NCBI RefSeq assembly: GCF_013624435.2
Contig: NZ_CP061768.1
Location: forward strand, 1,208,001 to 1,272,000
Length of the DNA stretch: 64,000 nt
Direction: 5' to 3'
From: Nocardioides campestrisoli
GTDB taxonomy: Bacteria > Actinomycetota > Actinomycetes > Propionibacteriales > Nocardioidaceae
The translations under genes and the position numbers were made by a program. The notes under the pieces were generated by a model. It had not been told where the DNA came from. It did no database searches and saw nothing but the letters and a program-made list of their open reading frames with translations. Of this stretch, positions 56,952 to 64,000 are shown piece after piece (the stretch's first letter is position 1; each line of letters starts with the position of its first letter).

Positions 56952-57161
56952 ATGAAGCACCTCGACCCCGTACGACTGCTGGTCCGGATCCAGACGAGGC
57001 TCGCCACCCGCGCCACGGAGGAGCGCGGGGACGTGCCCGGCTGGGTGCTGATCACGGTGATGACCGCCGGCCTCGTCGGCGGACTCCTCAAGATCGCCGG
57101 ACCCGAGCTGGGAGAGATCCTGAAGAAGGCGCTCAACAGCGTCACCGGACCTGCGGCCTGA
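56952..57161 (+). CDS. flp: Flp-type pilin/TadE-like small pilin
   Basis: This 69-aa protein has a positively charged leader (MKHLDPVRLLVRIQTRLATR), an ERGDVPGWVLI boundary and one hydrophobic helix (WVLITVMTAGLVGGLLKIAG), followed by a short amphipathic tail. The prepilin cleavage site is probably near residues 23-28. Position and size match the Rv3656c-type Flp pilin. A strong GGAGGAGAA precedes ATG 56952, so the in-frame ATG at 56883 is not favoured. Confidence 0.85.
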   Translation: MKHLDPVRLLVRIQTRLATRATEERGDVPGWVLITVMTAGLVGGLLKIAGPELGEILKKALNSVTGPAA

Positions 57162-57217
57162 GGCCTGAGGATTCTGCTGTGCTGGGCTGTCGAGCCCCCG
57201 GGCGCCAGGGCAAGACC

Positions 57218-57634
57218 GTGAGCCGGGGGAGGAGGACGCGGGAGGACGAGTCAGGCTCCGCGGTCGTCGACTTCGTCCTGGTGCTCCTGATCCTCCTGCC
57301 GCTGGTGCTCGGGATCCTGCAGGTGGCCTTGGTGATGCACGTGCGCAACACGGTCAGCTCGGCGCTGGCCGAGGGCGCGCGGTTCGCGGCTACCTGGGAG
57401 GCGACACCCCAGGACGGGGTGGCGAAGGCCCGGGCCCAGTACGCCGCGGCGATCGACCCCGCGTTCGTCGCCGAGCCGCAGGTCGAGCTGGTGACCATCG
57501 ACGGGGCGCCGGCGTACCGGATGAGCGCCGAGGTCGCGGTCCCGGCGCTGGGCCTCGGCGGGCCGAGGGTCTCCTTCACGGTCAGCGGCAACGCCATTCT
57601 CGAGCCCGGCCCCAGGCCGGGGGAGGAGTCGTGA
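57218..57634 (+). CDS. tadE: TadE-family pseudopilin-like protein
   Basis: This 138-aa protein has a charged leader and the TadE motif DESGSAVVDFVLVLLILLPL, then VLGILQVALVMHVRNTVSSA, where the conserved Glu is Asp. The rest is the exported alpha/beta domain. It starts at GTG 57218; an in-frame GTG at 57179 would add 13 residues. It overlaps the next TadE-like gene by 4 bp. Confidence 0.85.
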   Translation: MSRGRRTREDESGSAVVDFVLVLLILLPLVLGILQVALVMHVRNTVSSALAEGARFAATWEATPQDGVAKARAQYAAAIDPAFVAEPQVELVTIDGAPAYRMSAEVAVPALGLGGPRVSFTVSGNAILEPGPRPGEES

Positions 57635-58077
57635 GCCTCCGGCGCCGGGACGAAACCGGCAGCGCGCTGGTCGAGATGACGTGGCTGGGCGTCCTGCTCC
57701 TCGTCCCGCTGGTCTGGATCGTGGTCTCGGTCTTCGAGGTGCAGCGCGGCGCGTTCGCCGTCGACGCCGCCGCTCGCGCAGCGGGCCGGGCCTACGCCCT
57801 CGCCCCGGACGAGAGGACCGCGTTGGCACGTGCTCGCGCAGTGGCCGCACAGACGTTGAAGGACCAGGGGGGCGACGGCATGAAGGCCGAGGTCCAGGTG
57901 ACGTGCAGCAACGGTCCGGGACGATGCCTGGAGGGCACGTCGGTCATCACCGTCGTGGTCGTCTCCGGGATCGAGCTGCCGGCGATGCCGAAGGTGCTCA
58001 CCGGCGGCCGGACCAGCTTCGCCCTCGAGTCCAGCCACACGCTCCCGATCGGGCAGTACGTCCAGGCAGGCGGCTGA
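57631..58077 (+). CDS. Second TadE-family protein
   Basis: This 148-aa protein has the TadE-type N-terminus DETGSALVEMTWLGVLLLVP, which keeps the canonical Glu, and an exported domain with a disulfide-capable pair (VTCSNGPGRC). It starts at GTG overlapping the previous stop. Paired TadE-like proteins are common in actinobacterial tad operons and probably form the pilus base or tip. Confidence 0.85.
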   Translation: MSLRRRDETGSALVEMTWLGVLLLVPLVWIVVSVFEVQRGAFAVDAAARAAGRAYALAPDERTALARARAVAAQTLKDQGGDGMKAEVQVTCSNGPGRCLEGTSVITVVVVSGIELPAMPKVLTGGRTSFALESSHTLPIGQYVQAGG

Positions 58078-58105
58078 GATGAAGGGCTGGGATGAAGGGG
58101 CTGGG

Positions 58106-58555
58106 ATGAGGCAGCTGATGAGGCGGCGCGACGAGCGGGGCCAGGTGTCCCTGCTGATCATCGGCTTCGCGACGGTCCTGCTGCTGGCCATCGCCGTCGT
58201 CCTGGACGCCTCGGCGGCGTACCTGCACCGGCAGGGGCTCAGCACCCTGGCGGACGGTGCGGCGCTGCAGGGCGCCGATCTCGGCGCCACCGGGGTGTAC
58301 GCCGAAGGGCTCCCCGACGAGCGACTGGCCCTGGACGACACGAGTGTCCGCGCGGCGGTGAAGGCATACCTGGACCAGGTGGGGGCGGATCGCCGGTTCC
58401 CCGGGGTGAAGCACGCCGTGCGCGTGGACGCCGACGCAGGACTGGTCCGGGTCACGCTGCGGGCCTCGGTCGACCTGCCCCTGCGGGTGCCGTGGCTGGA
58501 GAAGCCGCCCAGCGTCACCGCGGTCGGCTCCGCCGCGGTCACGGTCCAGCGGTGA
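58106..58555 (+). CDS. TadG/Rv3654c-like pilus-associated protein
   Basis: This 149-aa protein has the RRDERGQVSLLIIGFATVLL leader-helix of the TadG/Flp-associated family (Rv3654c type), then a helical 'LADGAALQGADLGA' segment and a beta-rich exported domain. ATG 58106 has AAGGGG five bases upstream; in-frame ATG 58079 lies in a short duplicated gggatgaaggggctg context and is an alternative. It is the last gene of the tad operon. Confidence 0.82.
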   Translation: MRQLMRRRDERGQVSLLIIGFATVLLLAIAVVLDASAAYLHRQGLSTLADGAALQGADLGATGVYAEGLPDERLALDDTSVRAAVKAYLDQVGADRRFPGVKHAVRVDADAGLVRVTLRASVDLPLRVPWLEKPPSVTAVGSAAVTVQR

Positions 58556-58667
58556 CCGAGAGTTCAGGTTGCGCAGGGCCCCTCGCCGCTCGCGGTGCGA
58601 CAGGTCGGGACGGGGGCCGTCGGCAGCTACGGTGTGGAACCGCTGTCCCCCGACGAGGAGCTCCCAC

Positions 58668-59285
58668 ATGCGTCCCAGCCCGCCGATCACCCGCACCGTG
58701 CTGCTGGCCGTCACGGTCCTGGCGACCTGCCTGCCGTCCTCCGCGCTCGCCGCGACCGGCCCAGTGACCGGTCCAGTGAGCGGCGCAGTGAACGGCGCAG
58801 TGAACGGCGCGGGCGGCAGCTCCGTGACCGCCTACGCGCCGACGACGCCGGACCGAGTGTCAGATGCTTCGGCGCGAGCGGCGGCGCCAGCGGCCCCCGC
58901 TGCGAGCCGCCAAGCGTCCGGGAATCGGTACGCCAAGAAGGCGCTGCGGGCCACGAACGTCCAGCGCCGCAACCAGGGCCTGCGTCCGCTGAAGTCCCAG
59001 CGCTGTCTCGTCCGCGCCGCGCGCAACCAGGCGCGGGCGATGGCGGACAGCCAGACGATCTACCACCAGGAGCTCTCGCCGGTGCTCAGCCGCTGCGGGA
59101 TGCGGATGGTGGGGGAGAACGTGGCGATGGGCTACCCGACCGGTCGTGCCGTGGTGCGTGGCTGGATGGGCTCGCCCGGGCACCGGGAGAACATCCTGCG
59201 CCGGGAGTACCGCCAGGTCGGGATCGCGGCCGCTCAGGGGTCCGACGGTCGCTGGTACGCCGCCCAGGTGTTCGGTCGTCGCTGA
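58668..59285 (+). CDS. Secreted CAP/SCP-domain protein
   Basis: This 205-aa protein has a signal peptide (1-29, ending SSALA-A), a linker with GPV/GAVNG tandem units encoded by 12-bp repeats, an Ala-rich stretch, and a CAP domain from about residue 85. Domain motifs are NVQRRNQGLRPLKSQRCLVR, YHQELSP, MVGENVAMGY and a WMGSPGHRENIL signature. Bacterial CAP proteins are secreted, with largely unknown activity. Ends about 150 bp before the next gene. Confidence 0.9.
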   Translation: MRPSPPITRTVLLAVTVLATCLPSSALAATGPVTGPVSGAVNGAVNGAGGSSVTAYAPTTPDRVSDASARAAAPAAPAASRQASGNRYAKKALRATNVQRRNQGLRPLKSQRCLVRAARNQARAMADSQTIYHQELSPVLSRCGMRMVGENVAMGYPTGRAVVRGWMGSPGHRENILRREYRQVGIAAAQGSDGRWYAAQVFGRR

Positions 59286-59344
59286 CCTCTCGTCAACGTG
59301 CGGCACCGGGGATCGAGGCGAAGCCCCACGCGGCCGGAAGTTAC

Positions 59345-59370
59345 CCCGAATTGGGCACAACAAAGTGGGG
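59345..59370. promoter_or_regulatory. Candidate operator pair upstream of the secreted protein at 59437
   Basis: CCCGAATTGGG (59345-59355) is a perfect inverted repeat apart from its central base. It is followed by aacaaagtgggg (59359-59370), which resembles accaaaagtgggg at 37463-37475. The same two motif types occur together before the Wzz-like gene. This suggests common control with the polysaccharide locus. Confidence 0.5.
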
Positions 59371-59436
59371 TCGGGTGACATCACACTGTCGAGCCTGCAG
59401 GACCAGATGCCTGCAACCGACGAGGGAGAACACCCC

Positions 59437-60309
59437 ATGAACCGCACGATCATCGCTTCCGCGGCCGCGGCCGCGGCCGCCCTCCTGCCCGCCGTGCTCG
59501 TGGCAGCACCCGGTCAGGCAGTCCAGGGTCAGGCTGTGCAGGGTCAGGCAGTTCAGGGTCAGGCAGCACAGGCGACCGGGTCGTCCGCCGACCAGGTCGC
59601 GGCCCGCGCCCAGGCGAAGCCGAAGAAGCAGGCCAAGGTGAGGGTCTCCATCGACCAGGACGTCGCCGTCGTCGGCGAGGACACGCTCTGGTTCAACGGC
59701 ACGGTCCGGCCGAAGATCAAGGGCCAGACCGTCGTCCTGCAGCAGCGCCTCGAGGGCAAGACCCGATGGAGCAAGTCCAGCTCGGCCAAGGTCCGGAAGA
59801 ACGGCCGGTTCGTGCTGAGCGACGAGCCCAGCGCTCGCGGCACCCGCTACTACCGGATCATGAAGCGGCCCGGCAAGGGTGTGAAGCGGGGGTTCAGCGA
59901 GGAGATGAAGGTGGTCGTCTACCGCTGGGACGCCCTCACCCCGCGCAGCCACGGCCCCAAGCTCAACGTGGACCCGGGCATCGTCCAGATCGGCGCCCAG
60001 ACCTACGGCAACAGCCTGGTCACCAAGGCCCCCGGTGAGGGCATGATCGAGTACACCCTGGGGAGCAAGTGCACGAAGCTCTCGGCCACCTACGCCCTGA
60101 CCGACACCAGCGCCACTGGATCCACCGGCACCGCCAAGCTCGAGGCTGACGGCGTGACCAAGACCTGGCACGAGCTCGCGATCGGCACGATCGCCCCGGT
60201 GGTGAGCGACGTGACCGGCGCGTTCCGGGTGGCCCTCCGGTTCACCGCGAGCGAGACCCCGGCCGCCCAGGTCGCGGCCGCCGACGTCAAGGTGCTCTGC
60301 ACCAAGTGA
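59437..60309 (+). CDS. Secreted protein of unknown function with GQAVQ repeats
   Basis: This 290-aa protein has a signal peptide (1-~26), a GQAVQ pentapeptide repeat (four copies, 15-bp DNA units near 59515-59570) and a basic stretch (AQAKPKKQAK). A Big/CBM-like beta domain follows (VVLQQRLEGKTRWSKSSSAK, YYRIMKRPGKGVKRGFSEEM). The C-terminal ~110 residues resemble an NPCBM-like domain (LGSKCTKLSATYALTDTSAT; ADVKVLC). It was probably exported to the wall or medium to bind carbohydrate. An upstream AATT-type operator links it to the polysaccharide locus. Confidence 0.75.
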   Translation: MNRTIIASAAAAAAALLPAVLVAAPGQAVQGQAVQGQAVQGQAAQATGSSADQVAARAQAKPKKQAKVRVSIDQDVAVVGEDTLWFNGTVRPKIKGQTVVLQQRLEGKTRWSKSSSAKVRKNGRFVLSDEPSARGTRYYRIMKRPGKGVKRGFSEEMKVVVYRWDALTPRSHGPKLNVDPGIVQIGAQTYGNSLVTKAPGEGMIEYTLGSKCTKLSATYALTDTSATGSTGTAKLEADGVTKTWHELAIGTIAPVVSDVTGAFRVALRFTASETPAAQVAAADVKVLCTK

Positions 60310-60342
60310 CGGACCCGCTGGGCTGAGCCACGCACAGCCCGA

Positions 60343-60383
60343 GCGCCGCCGGTGAGGGGGTTTCGACACCTCACCGGCGGCGC
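60343..60383 (+). terminator. Strong hairpin between secreted protein gene and prfB
   Basis: A perfect 15-bp stem, gcgccgccggtgagg / cctcaccggcggcgc, closes an 11-nt loop. It ends 16 bp before the prfB GTG. No U-tract follows. It may terminate the upstream transcript, or, if inside the prfB leader, limit access to the ribosome-binding region. Confidence 0.6.
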
Positions 60384-60399
60384 CGTAGGGTGAGCAATT

Positions 60400-61518
60400 G
60401 TGGCAGGCCCCGATTTCGACACCCAGATCAAGCAGCTCCAGGCGACCATGCACACGATCGAGCAGGTGCTCGACGTGGAGGCGATGCGCCGCGAGATCGC
60501 GGACCTCGGGGACCAGGTCGCCGCACCCGACCTGTGGGACGACCAGGAGAACGCCACCCGGGTCACCGGTCGGCTCTCCATGCTGCAGGGCGAGCTCGAC
60601 AAGTTCACCTCGCTGAGCGAGCGGATCGACGACCTGGAGATCATGGTCGAGCTCAGCCAGGAGGAGGGCGACGCCGAGGCGCTGGCCGACGCCGAGCGGG
60701 AGCTCGAGCGGATCAAGGGCTCGGTCGAGTCCCTGGAGATCCGCACCCTGCTCTCCGGCGAGTACGACGCTCGCGAGGCACTGGTCAGCATCCGCGCCGG
60801 AGCCGGTGGCGTCGACGCCGCCGACTTCGCCGAGATGCTGATGCGGATGTACACGCGCTGGGCCGAGCAGCACAAGTACCCCGTGGAGGTCTTCGAGACC
60901 TCCTACGCCGAGGAGGCCGGCCTCAAGTCCGCCACCTTCGCCATCCACGCGCCGTACGCCTACGGCAACCTCTCGGTCGAGGCGGGGACCCACCGACTGG
61001 TGCGGATCAGCCCGTTCGACAACCAGGGTCGCCGCCAGACCAGCTTCGCCGCGGTCGAGGTGGTGCCGGTGCTGGAGCAGACCGACGAGATCGACGTCCC
61101 CGACGAGGAGATCCGCGTCGACGTCTACCGCTCCGGCGGTCCCGGCGGGCAGTCGGTCAACACCACCGACTCCGCGGTCCGGCTGACCCACATCCCGACC
61201 GGCACGGTCGTCTCCTGCCAGAACGAGAAGTCCCAGCTGCAGAACAAGGCCTCCGCCATGGTGGTGCTCAAGGCCAAGCTGCTGGCCCGGAAGAAGGCCG
61301 AGGAGAAGGCGCACCTCGACGAGATGCGCGGCGACGTCCAGGCCAGCTGGGGCGACCAGATGCGCAACTACGTGCTCAACCCCTACCAGGTCGTGAAGGA
61401 CCTGCGCACCGGCTACGAGGTGGGCAACCCGAGCGCGGTCTTCGACGGCGACCTCGACGGCTTCCTCGAGGCCGGCATCCGCTGGCGGCGGGGCGCCGAG
61501 AAGGCCGAGTCCAACTGA
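60400..61518 (+). CDS. prfB: Peptide chain release factor 2
   Basis: This 372-aa class I release factor recognises UGA and UAA. It has the RF2 anticodon-like SPF tripeptide ([16 protein letters not shown]) and the catalytic GGQ ([20 protein letters not shown]). Domain 1 helices are in front (residues 1-110). The ORF is continuous from GTG 60400, so the autoregulatory +1 frameshift seen in E. coli prfB is absent. It is clearly RF2 rather than RF1, which would carry PxT (PVT/PAT). Confidence 0.95.
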   Translation: MAGPDFDTQIKQLQATMHTIEQVLDVEAMRREIADLGDQVAAPDLWDDQENATRVTGRLSMLQGELDKFTSLSERIDDLEIMVELSQEEGDAEALADAERELERIKGSVESLEIRTLLSGEYDAREALVSIRAGAGGVDAADFAEMLMRMYTRWAEQHKYPVEVFETSYAEEAGLKSATFAIHAPYAYGNLSVEAGTHRLVRISPFDNQGRRQTSFAAVEVVPVLEQTDEIDVPDEEIRVDVYRSGGPGGQSVNTTDSAVRLTHIPTGTVVSCQNEKSQLQNKASAMVVLKAKLLARKKAEEKAHLDEMRGDVQASWGDQMRNYVLNPYQVVKDLRTGYEVGNPSAVFDGDLDGFLEAGIRWRRGAEKAESN

Positions 61519-61536
61519 CCCGCGCGGCGCGACCCC

Positions 61537-61596
61537 GCGCCGCCTGTCTCAGCGCCGCCTATCTCAGAGCCGACCGTCCCAGCGCCGCCTGTCTCA
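61537..61596. repeat. Four 15-bp tandem repeats between prfB and the metalloprotease gene
   Basis: There are four adjacent units: gcgccgcctgtctca (61537-61551), a one-mismatch copy, a diverged copy, and a final exact copy (61582-61596). The last unit contains the stop codon of the converging metalloprotease gene. Hence the repeats include the ends of both the gap and the coding sequence. Confidence 0.9.
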
Positions 61597-64000
61597 GCGC
61601 GGGCGGACTGCCCTGGTCCAGCCGGAGCGCTTCGACCAGCCCCCGGTAGTGCCGGCCTGGACCTGCACCTTCCAACGCCCACGGCCCAGACGCAGCTCGC
61701 GGGAGAGCGTCGTCGCCGTGACGGTGACGGTGCGGGCCTTGCCGACGGCCTTGCCGCGCGCGTTCACCTTCTGCAGCGTCAGGCGGTAGTGGGTGGGGCG
61801 GTCGTTGCCCATCGACCTCGGCGCTCGCCAGGTCACGCGGACCGTGGTCTTGCCGCCCGCCGAGCCGGGGGTGGCGCTGACCCTCCTGGGCTTCCCGGGA
61901 GCGACAGGTGTCGGCGTGGGAACGGTGCCGGCTGTCGGCGGAGCGGACGGTGAGGAAGAAGGCGAAGGGCTCGCCGGTGCGGACGTCGCGGTCGGCGTCG
62001 CGGTGGGCGTCGGTGTTGCGGTCGGCGTCGGCGTCGGCGTGGGGGTCGGCGTCGGGGTCGGCGTCGGTACGGTCTGGATCTCGACCGTCACCGGCATCCC
62101 GACCGCGGTGCTGTGAGCGGCAGCGTTCACCGCGCGTACGGCGAGCGTGTGCTCACCGGAGGTGAGGTCGTCGAAGCGCCTCGTGAAGGTGTAGGCGTCC
62201 GCCGTCGTCCAGGCGCCGTCGTCGAGGCGCACCTCGTAGGTCGTCAGGTCGCCGCCGTCGTCGGTCGGGGTCGCCCAGCCGAGGGTCGCCGTGGTGCCGT
62301 CGACAGTGGCGGTCACCTCGGTCGGCTCCGTCGGCGCCACCGGGGCGAACCGGACCCTGAACGACTTCGCCGGACCCGTCCCGGCCTCGTTGGTCAGGGT
62401 GAGGCTTGCCGTGGTGCCCGCCACGAAATATTCCCCTGGCAAGGTTGCGCCGTTCGGGGGGAGTGTCGGGAAGTGAGCCTGTCCGCCTCCCGTCGAGGTG
62501 AAGGTCAACCGCGCCGTCACGCCGTCCAGGCTCTCGCCCGGCCGCGTGACCGTCCGCAGCTGCACGTGGTCGGGGCCCAGCGTCCTCAGCGAGACGTGCA
62601 GCGGCGCGCCCGGCGGGATGAGGGACGTCACCTCGGCCGCCTCGGAGGGCCCCGCCGCGTTGACGGCGCGTACCCGCGCGGTGACCGGGGCGCCGGGGGT
62701 GGTCTGCACGACGTGTCGACGTGTCGCGGCGTCGACGGTGACGTCTTCCTGGCCTCCGACCGAGATCACGTAGCCGGTGACGGCTCCGCCGCCGGAGGTG
62801 GCGGGCGGAGCCCAGGTCACCGTCGTCTGTCCCGCGGCCGTCGTGACGGCCTTCAGCGCCGTCGGCGGCCCGGGGGCGTGCACGGCGGAGCCGCAGCCTG
62901 TCACGTCCACGGTGTAGGCACCGACGGAGTGCGAAGCCGGGTAGGCCTGCGGGGTACCCCCACTGCCGTCGGGGAGCACCACCAGGTAGTGGCGCGAGCC
63001 GTCGAGCTGGCGGCTGATCTCGGCGTCCACCCCGGCGTTGCGCACGGGCGTGCCCCGGACCGTGGCGGGGGCGTCGGTGGCTACCACGCGGCCGTCGGCG
63101 TCGACCAGCCGGATCGCGACGTCGAGGTTGGGGGTGACAGTGGTGGTCGTGACCCGGGCGACCAGGTCGGTGCAGTGGTCGAGGCGGTACCAGTCCTGGT
63201 CGCTCTCGGAGGTGATGGAACCCGTCGCGGTGCCAGCGTCGAGCGTCTGTGCGGTGAGGCCGTCGGTGCCCGGTTCGTCGGCGCGCAGTGGCAGCCCGTA
63301 CGTGGTCGCGCGCGTGCGTTCGACCTCGGACCAGAAGCTGGCGGGCCGCGGGGAGCCGTAGTCCATGATCCGGAAGTGCAGGTCGCTGACGTCGGATCCA
63401 GTTGCCACCGGTCCGTAGGGCGCGTCCCACACGTGACTGAGGCCGATGTTGTGGCCCACCTCGTGCGAGATGGTCCAGGCCAGCAGATCGGCGTCGGCAC
63501 CTCGCATCTTGCCGCTGAAGACGAGGGCAGGGCTTCTCTGGGCCAGGGTGTTGAGTTGGTTGAACGAGCCCACGTACCCCAGTCCGACCGTGCCGCCCTG
63601 AGCGCTCGAGCCGGTGAGGGCGGTGGCGAGCGTCGGGCTGTCACTGAGCAGGGCCCGCGCCCCGTATCGCTCGTCGCCAGGGGAGGTGCGGTAGAGCGCG
63701 TCGTCGCCCGGGTTCCGGGTGGTGACGTTCACGTCGAAGGCCGCGAAGTCCTCGGCGACTCGCGCCCAGACCTCCTGCAGCAGGCGACGCTCCTCGGCGG
63801 AGAACCCGGGTCCGTCCTGGGCGGGGTCCCACCCCTGGTGAAAGCCCGTGGCGGCCGGGTAGGTCGCCGCCCAGGCGGTGTGCGACATGTCGTGCCCGTC
63901 CACGTCGATGAAGATCGTGCGCCTCGCCCAAGGCTTGCTGTGCAGGTGGAACACGTCGTCGGCGACGGTGGTGGGAGCAGCAGACCCGGCGCTCTCGGGC
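61594..64000 (-). CDS. Secreted zinc metalloprotease with FnIII domains (partial)
   Basis: At least 802 codons are present and the 5' end lies beyond the window. The visible part starts in a propeptide-like region (VFHLHSKPWARRTIFIDVDG). It contains the metzincin zinc site HEVGHNIGLSH and a Met-turn region FRIMDYGS, then a pre-peptidase C-terminal-like beta domain (about 230-380). Fibronectin type III-like domains (from ALKAVTTAAGQTTVTWAPPA on), a long Thr-Pro linker near 61980-62070 and a final FnIII-like basic domain follow. It is an exported endopeptidase, probably wall- or matrix-associated. Confidence 0.88.
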   Translation of the reverse strand, partial: PESAGSAAPTTVADDVFHLHSKPWARRTIFIDVDGHDMSHTAWAATYPAATGFHQGWDPAQDGPGFSAEERRLLQEVWARVAEDFAAFDVNVTTRNPGDDALYRTSPGDERYGARALLSDSPTLATALTGSSAQGGTVGLGYVGSFNQLNTLAQRSPALVFSGKMRGADADLLAWTISHEVGHNIGLSHVWDAPYGPVATGSDVSDLHFRIMDYGSPRPASFWSEVERTRATTYGLPLRADEPGTDGLTAQTLDAGTATGSITSESDQDWYRLDHCTDLVARVTTTTVTPNLDVAIRLVDADGRVVATDAPATVRGTPVRNAGVDAEISRQLDGSRHYLVVLPDGSGGTPQAYPASHSVGAYTVDVTGCGSAVHAPGPPTALKAVTTAAGQTTVTWAPPATSGGGAVTGYVISVGGQEDVTVDAATRRHVVQTTPGAPVTARVRAVNAAGPSEAAEVTSLIPPGAPLHVSLRTLGPDHVQLRTVTRPGESLDGVTARLTFTSTGGGQAHFPTLPPNGATLPGEYFVAGTTASLTLTNEAGTGPAKSFRVRFAPVAPTEPTEVTATVDGTTATLGWATPTDDGGDLTTYEVRLDDGAWTTADAYTFTRRFDDLTSGEHTLAVRAVNAAAHSTAVGMPVTVEIQTVPTPTPTPTPTPTPTPTATPTPTATPTATSAPASPSPSSSPSAPPTAGTVPTPTPVAPGKPRRVSATPGSAGGKTTVRVTWRAPRSMGNDRPTHYRLTLQKVNARGKAVGKARTVTVTATTLSRELRLGRGRWKVQVQAGTTGGWSKRSGWTRAVRPR

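Noticed and set aside
60391..60402. Another AATT-type operator at gagcaattgtgg before prfB
   Set aside because: It overlaps the prfB start codon and lacks the flanking C and G runs of the other sites, so it is probably chance.
61980..62070. Microsatellite-like TC/GG-rich repeat as a CRISPR or regulatory array
   Set aside because: It encodes the Thr-Pro linker of the metalloprotease; there are no spacer-repeat units.

Overview
The window is a high-GC, GTG-start-rich actinobacterial chromosome segment. It most resembles Nocardioides or another member of the Nocardioidaceae; this is inferred from gene content, since no database search was possible. It opens inside a 23S rRNA gene, which carries the long extra helix typical of Actinobacteria, followed by 5S rRNA and a strong terminator. 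Positions 3.2-6.8 kb hold a minus-strand unit of an ABC exporter plus a LuxR-type two-component system. Positions 7.0-18.1 kb hold a core block: dapE, a LOG-family protein, a DivIVA-like protein, DUF3117, pepA, an O-methyltransferase, and sigE with its anti-sigma factor and HtrA protease. The order is reminiscent of the M. tuberculosis Rv1202-Rv1223 neighbourhood.

Positions 18.1-26.5 kb are mixed. They include a small HTH protein, a CpaB-like SAF protein and a CpaE/Ssd-like ATPase. A polytopic membrane protein sits with a cupredoxin-like lipoprotein, followed by a WS/DGAT-type acyltransferase with a changed active-site motif and the proline-catabolic dehydrogenase PruA. A 1618-residue NAD-glutamate dehydrogenase follows at 26.6-31.5 kb. 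Next is a bacterial NHEJ set (31.5-34.6 kb): Ku, and LigD split into ligase and polymerase proteins.

The most unusual part is a surface-polysaccharide locus at 34.5-52.6 kb. It encodes a priming sugar transferase, a PssD/PssE-type split glycosyltransferase, and a Wzz/Wzc-like protein whose kinase half has lost its P-loop. It also has a flippase fused in frame to a sulfotransferase, with an intact internal ribosome-binding site and start, and a polymerase/ligase fused to a second Wzz-like domain. Further members are a GH26-like glycosidase, a GT2 glycosyltransferase, a kinase-fold protein with 21-bp tandem repeats in its catalytic region, and secreted PKD and LamG-like proteins. A LuxR-family regulator lies near each end: one has an intact receiver, the other a degenerate one. 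AT-rich near-palindromes with CAATT/GAATT cores lie in the upstream regions of several transcription units here, and upstream of an unlinked secreted protein at 59.4 kb. I infer a shared regulon making a possibly sulfated polysaccharide.

Positions 53.6-58.6 kb encode a compact Tad/Flp pilus system: TadA, TadB, TadC, a pilin, two TadE-like proteins and one TadG-like protein. The window ends with secreted proteins, prfB (RF2, without the programmed frameshift) and a partial secreted zinc metalloprotease that runs off the right edge.
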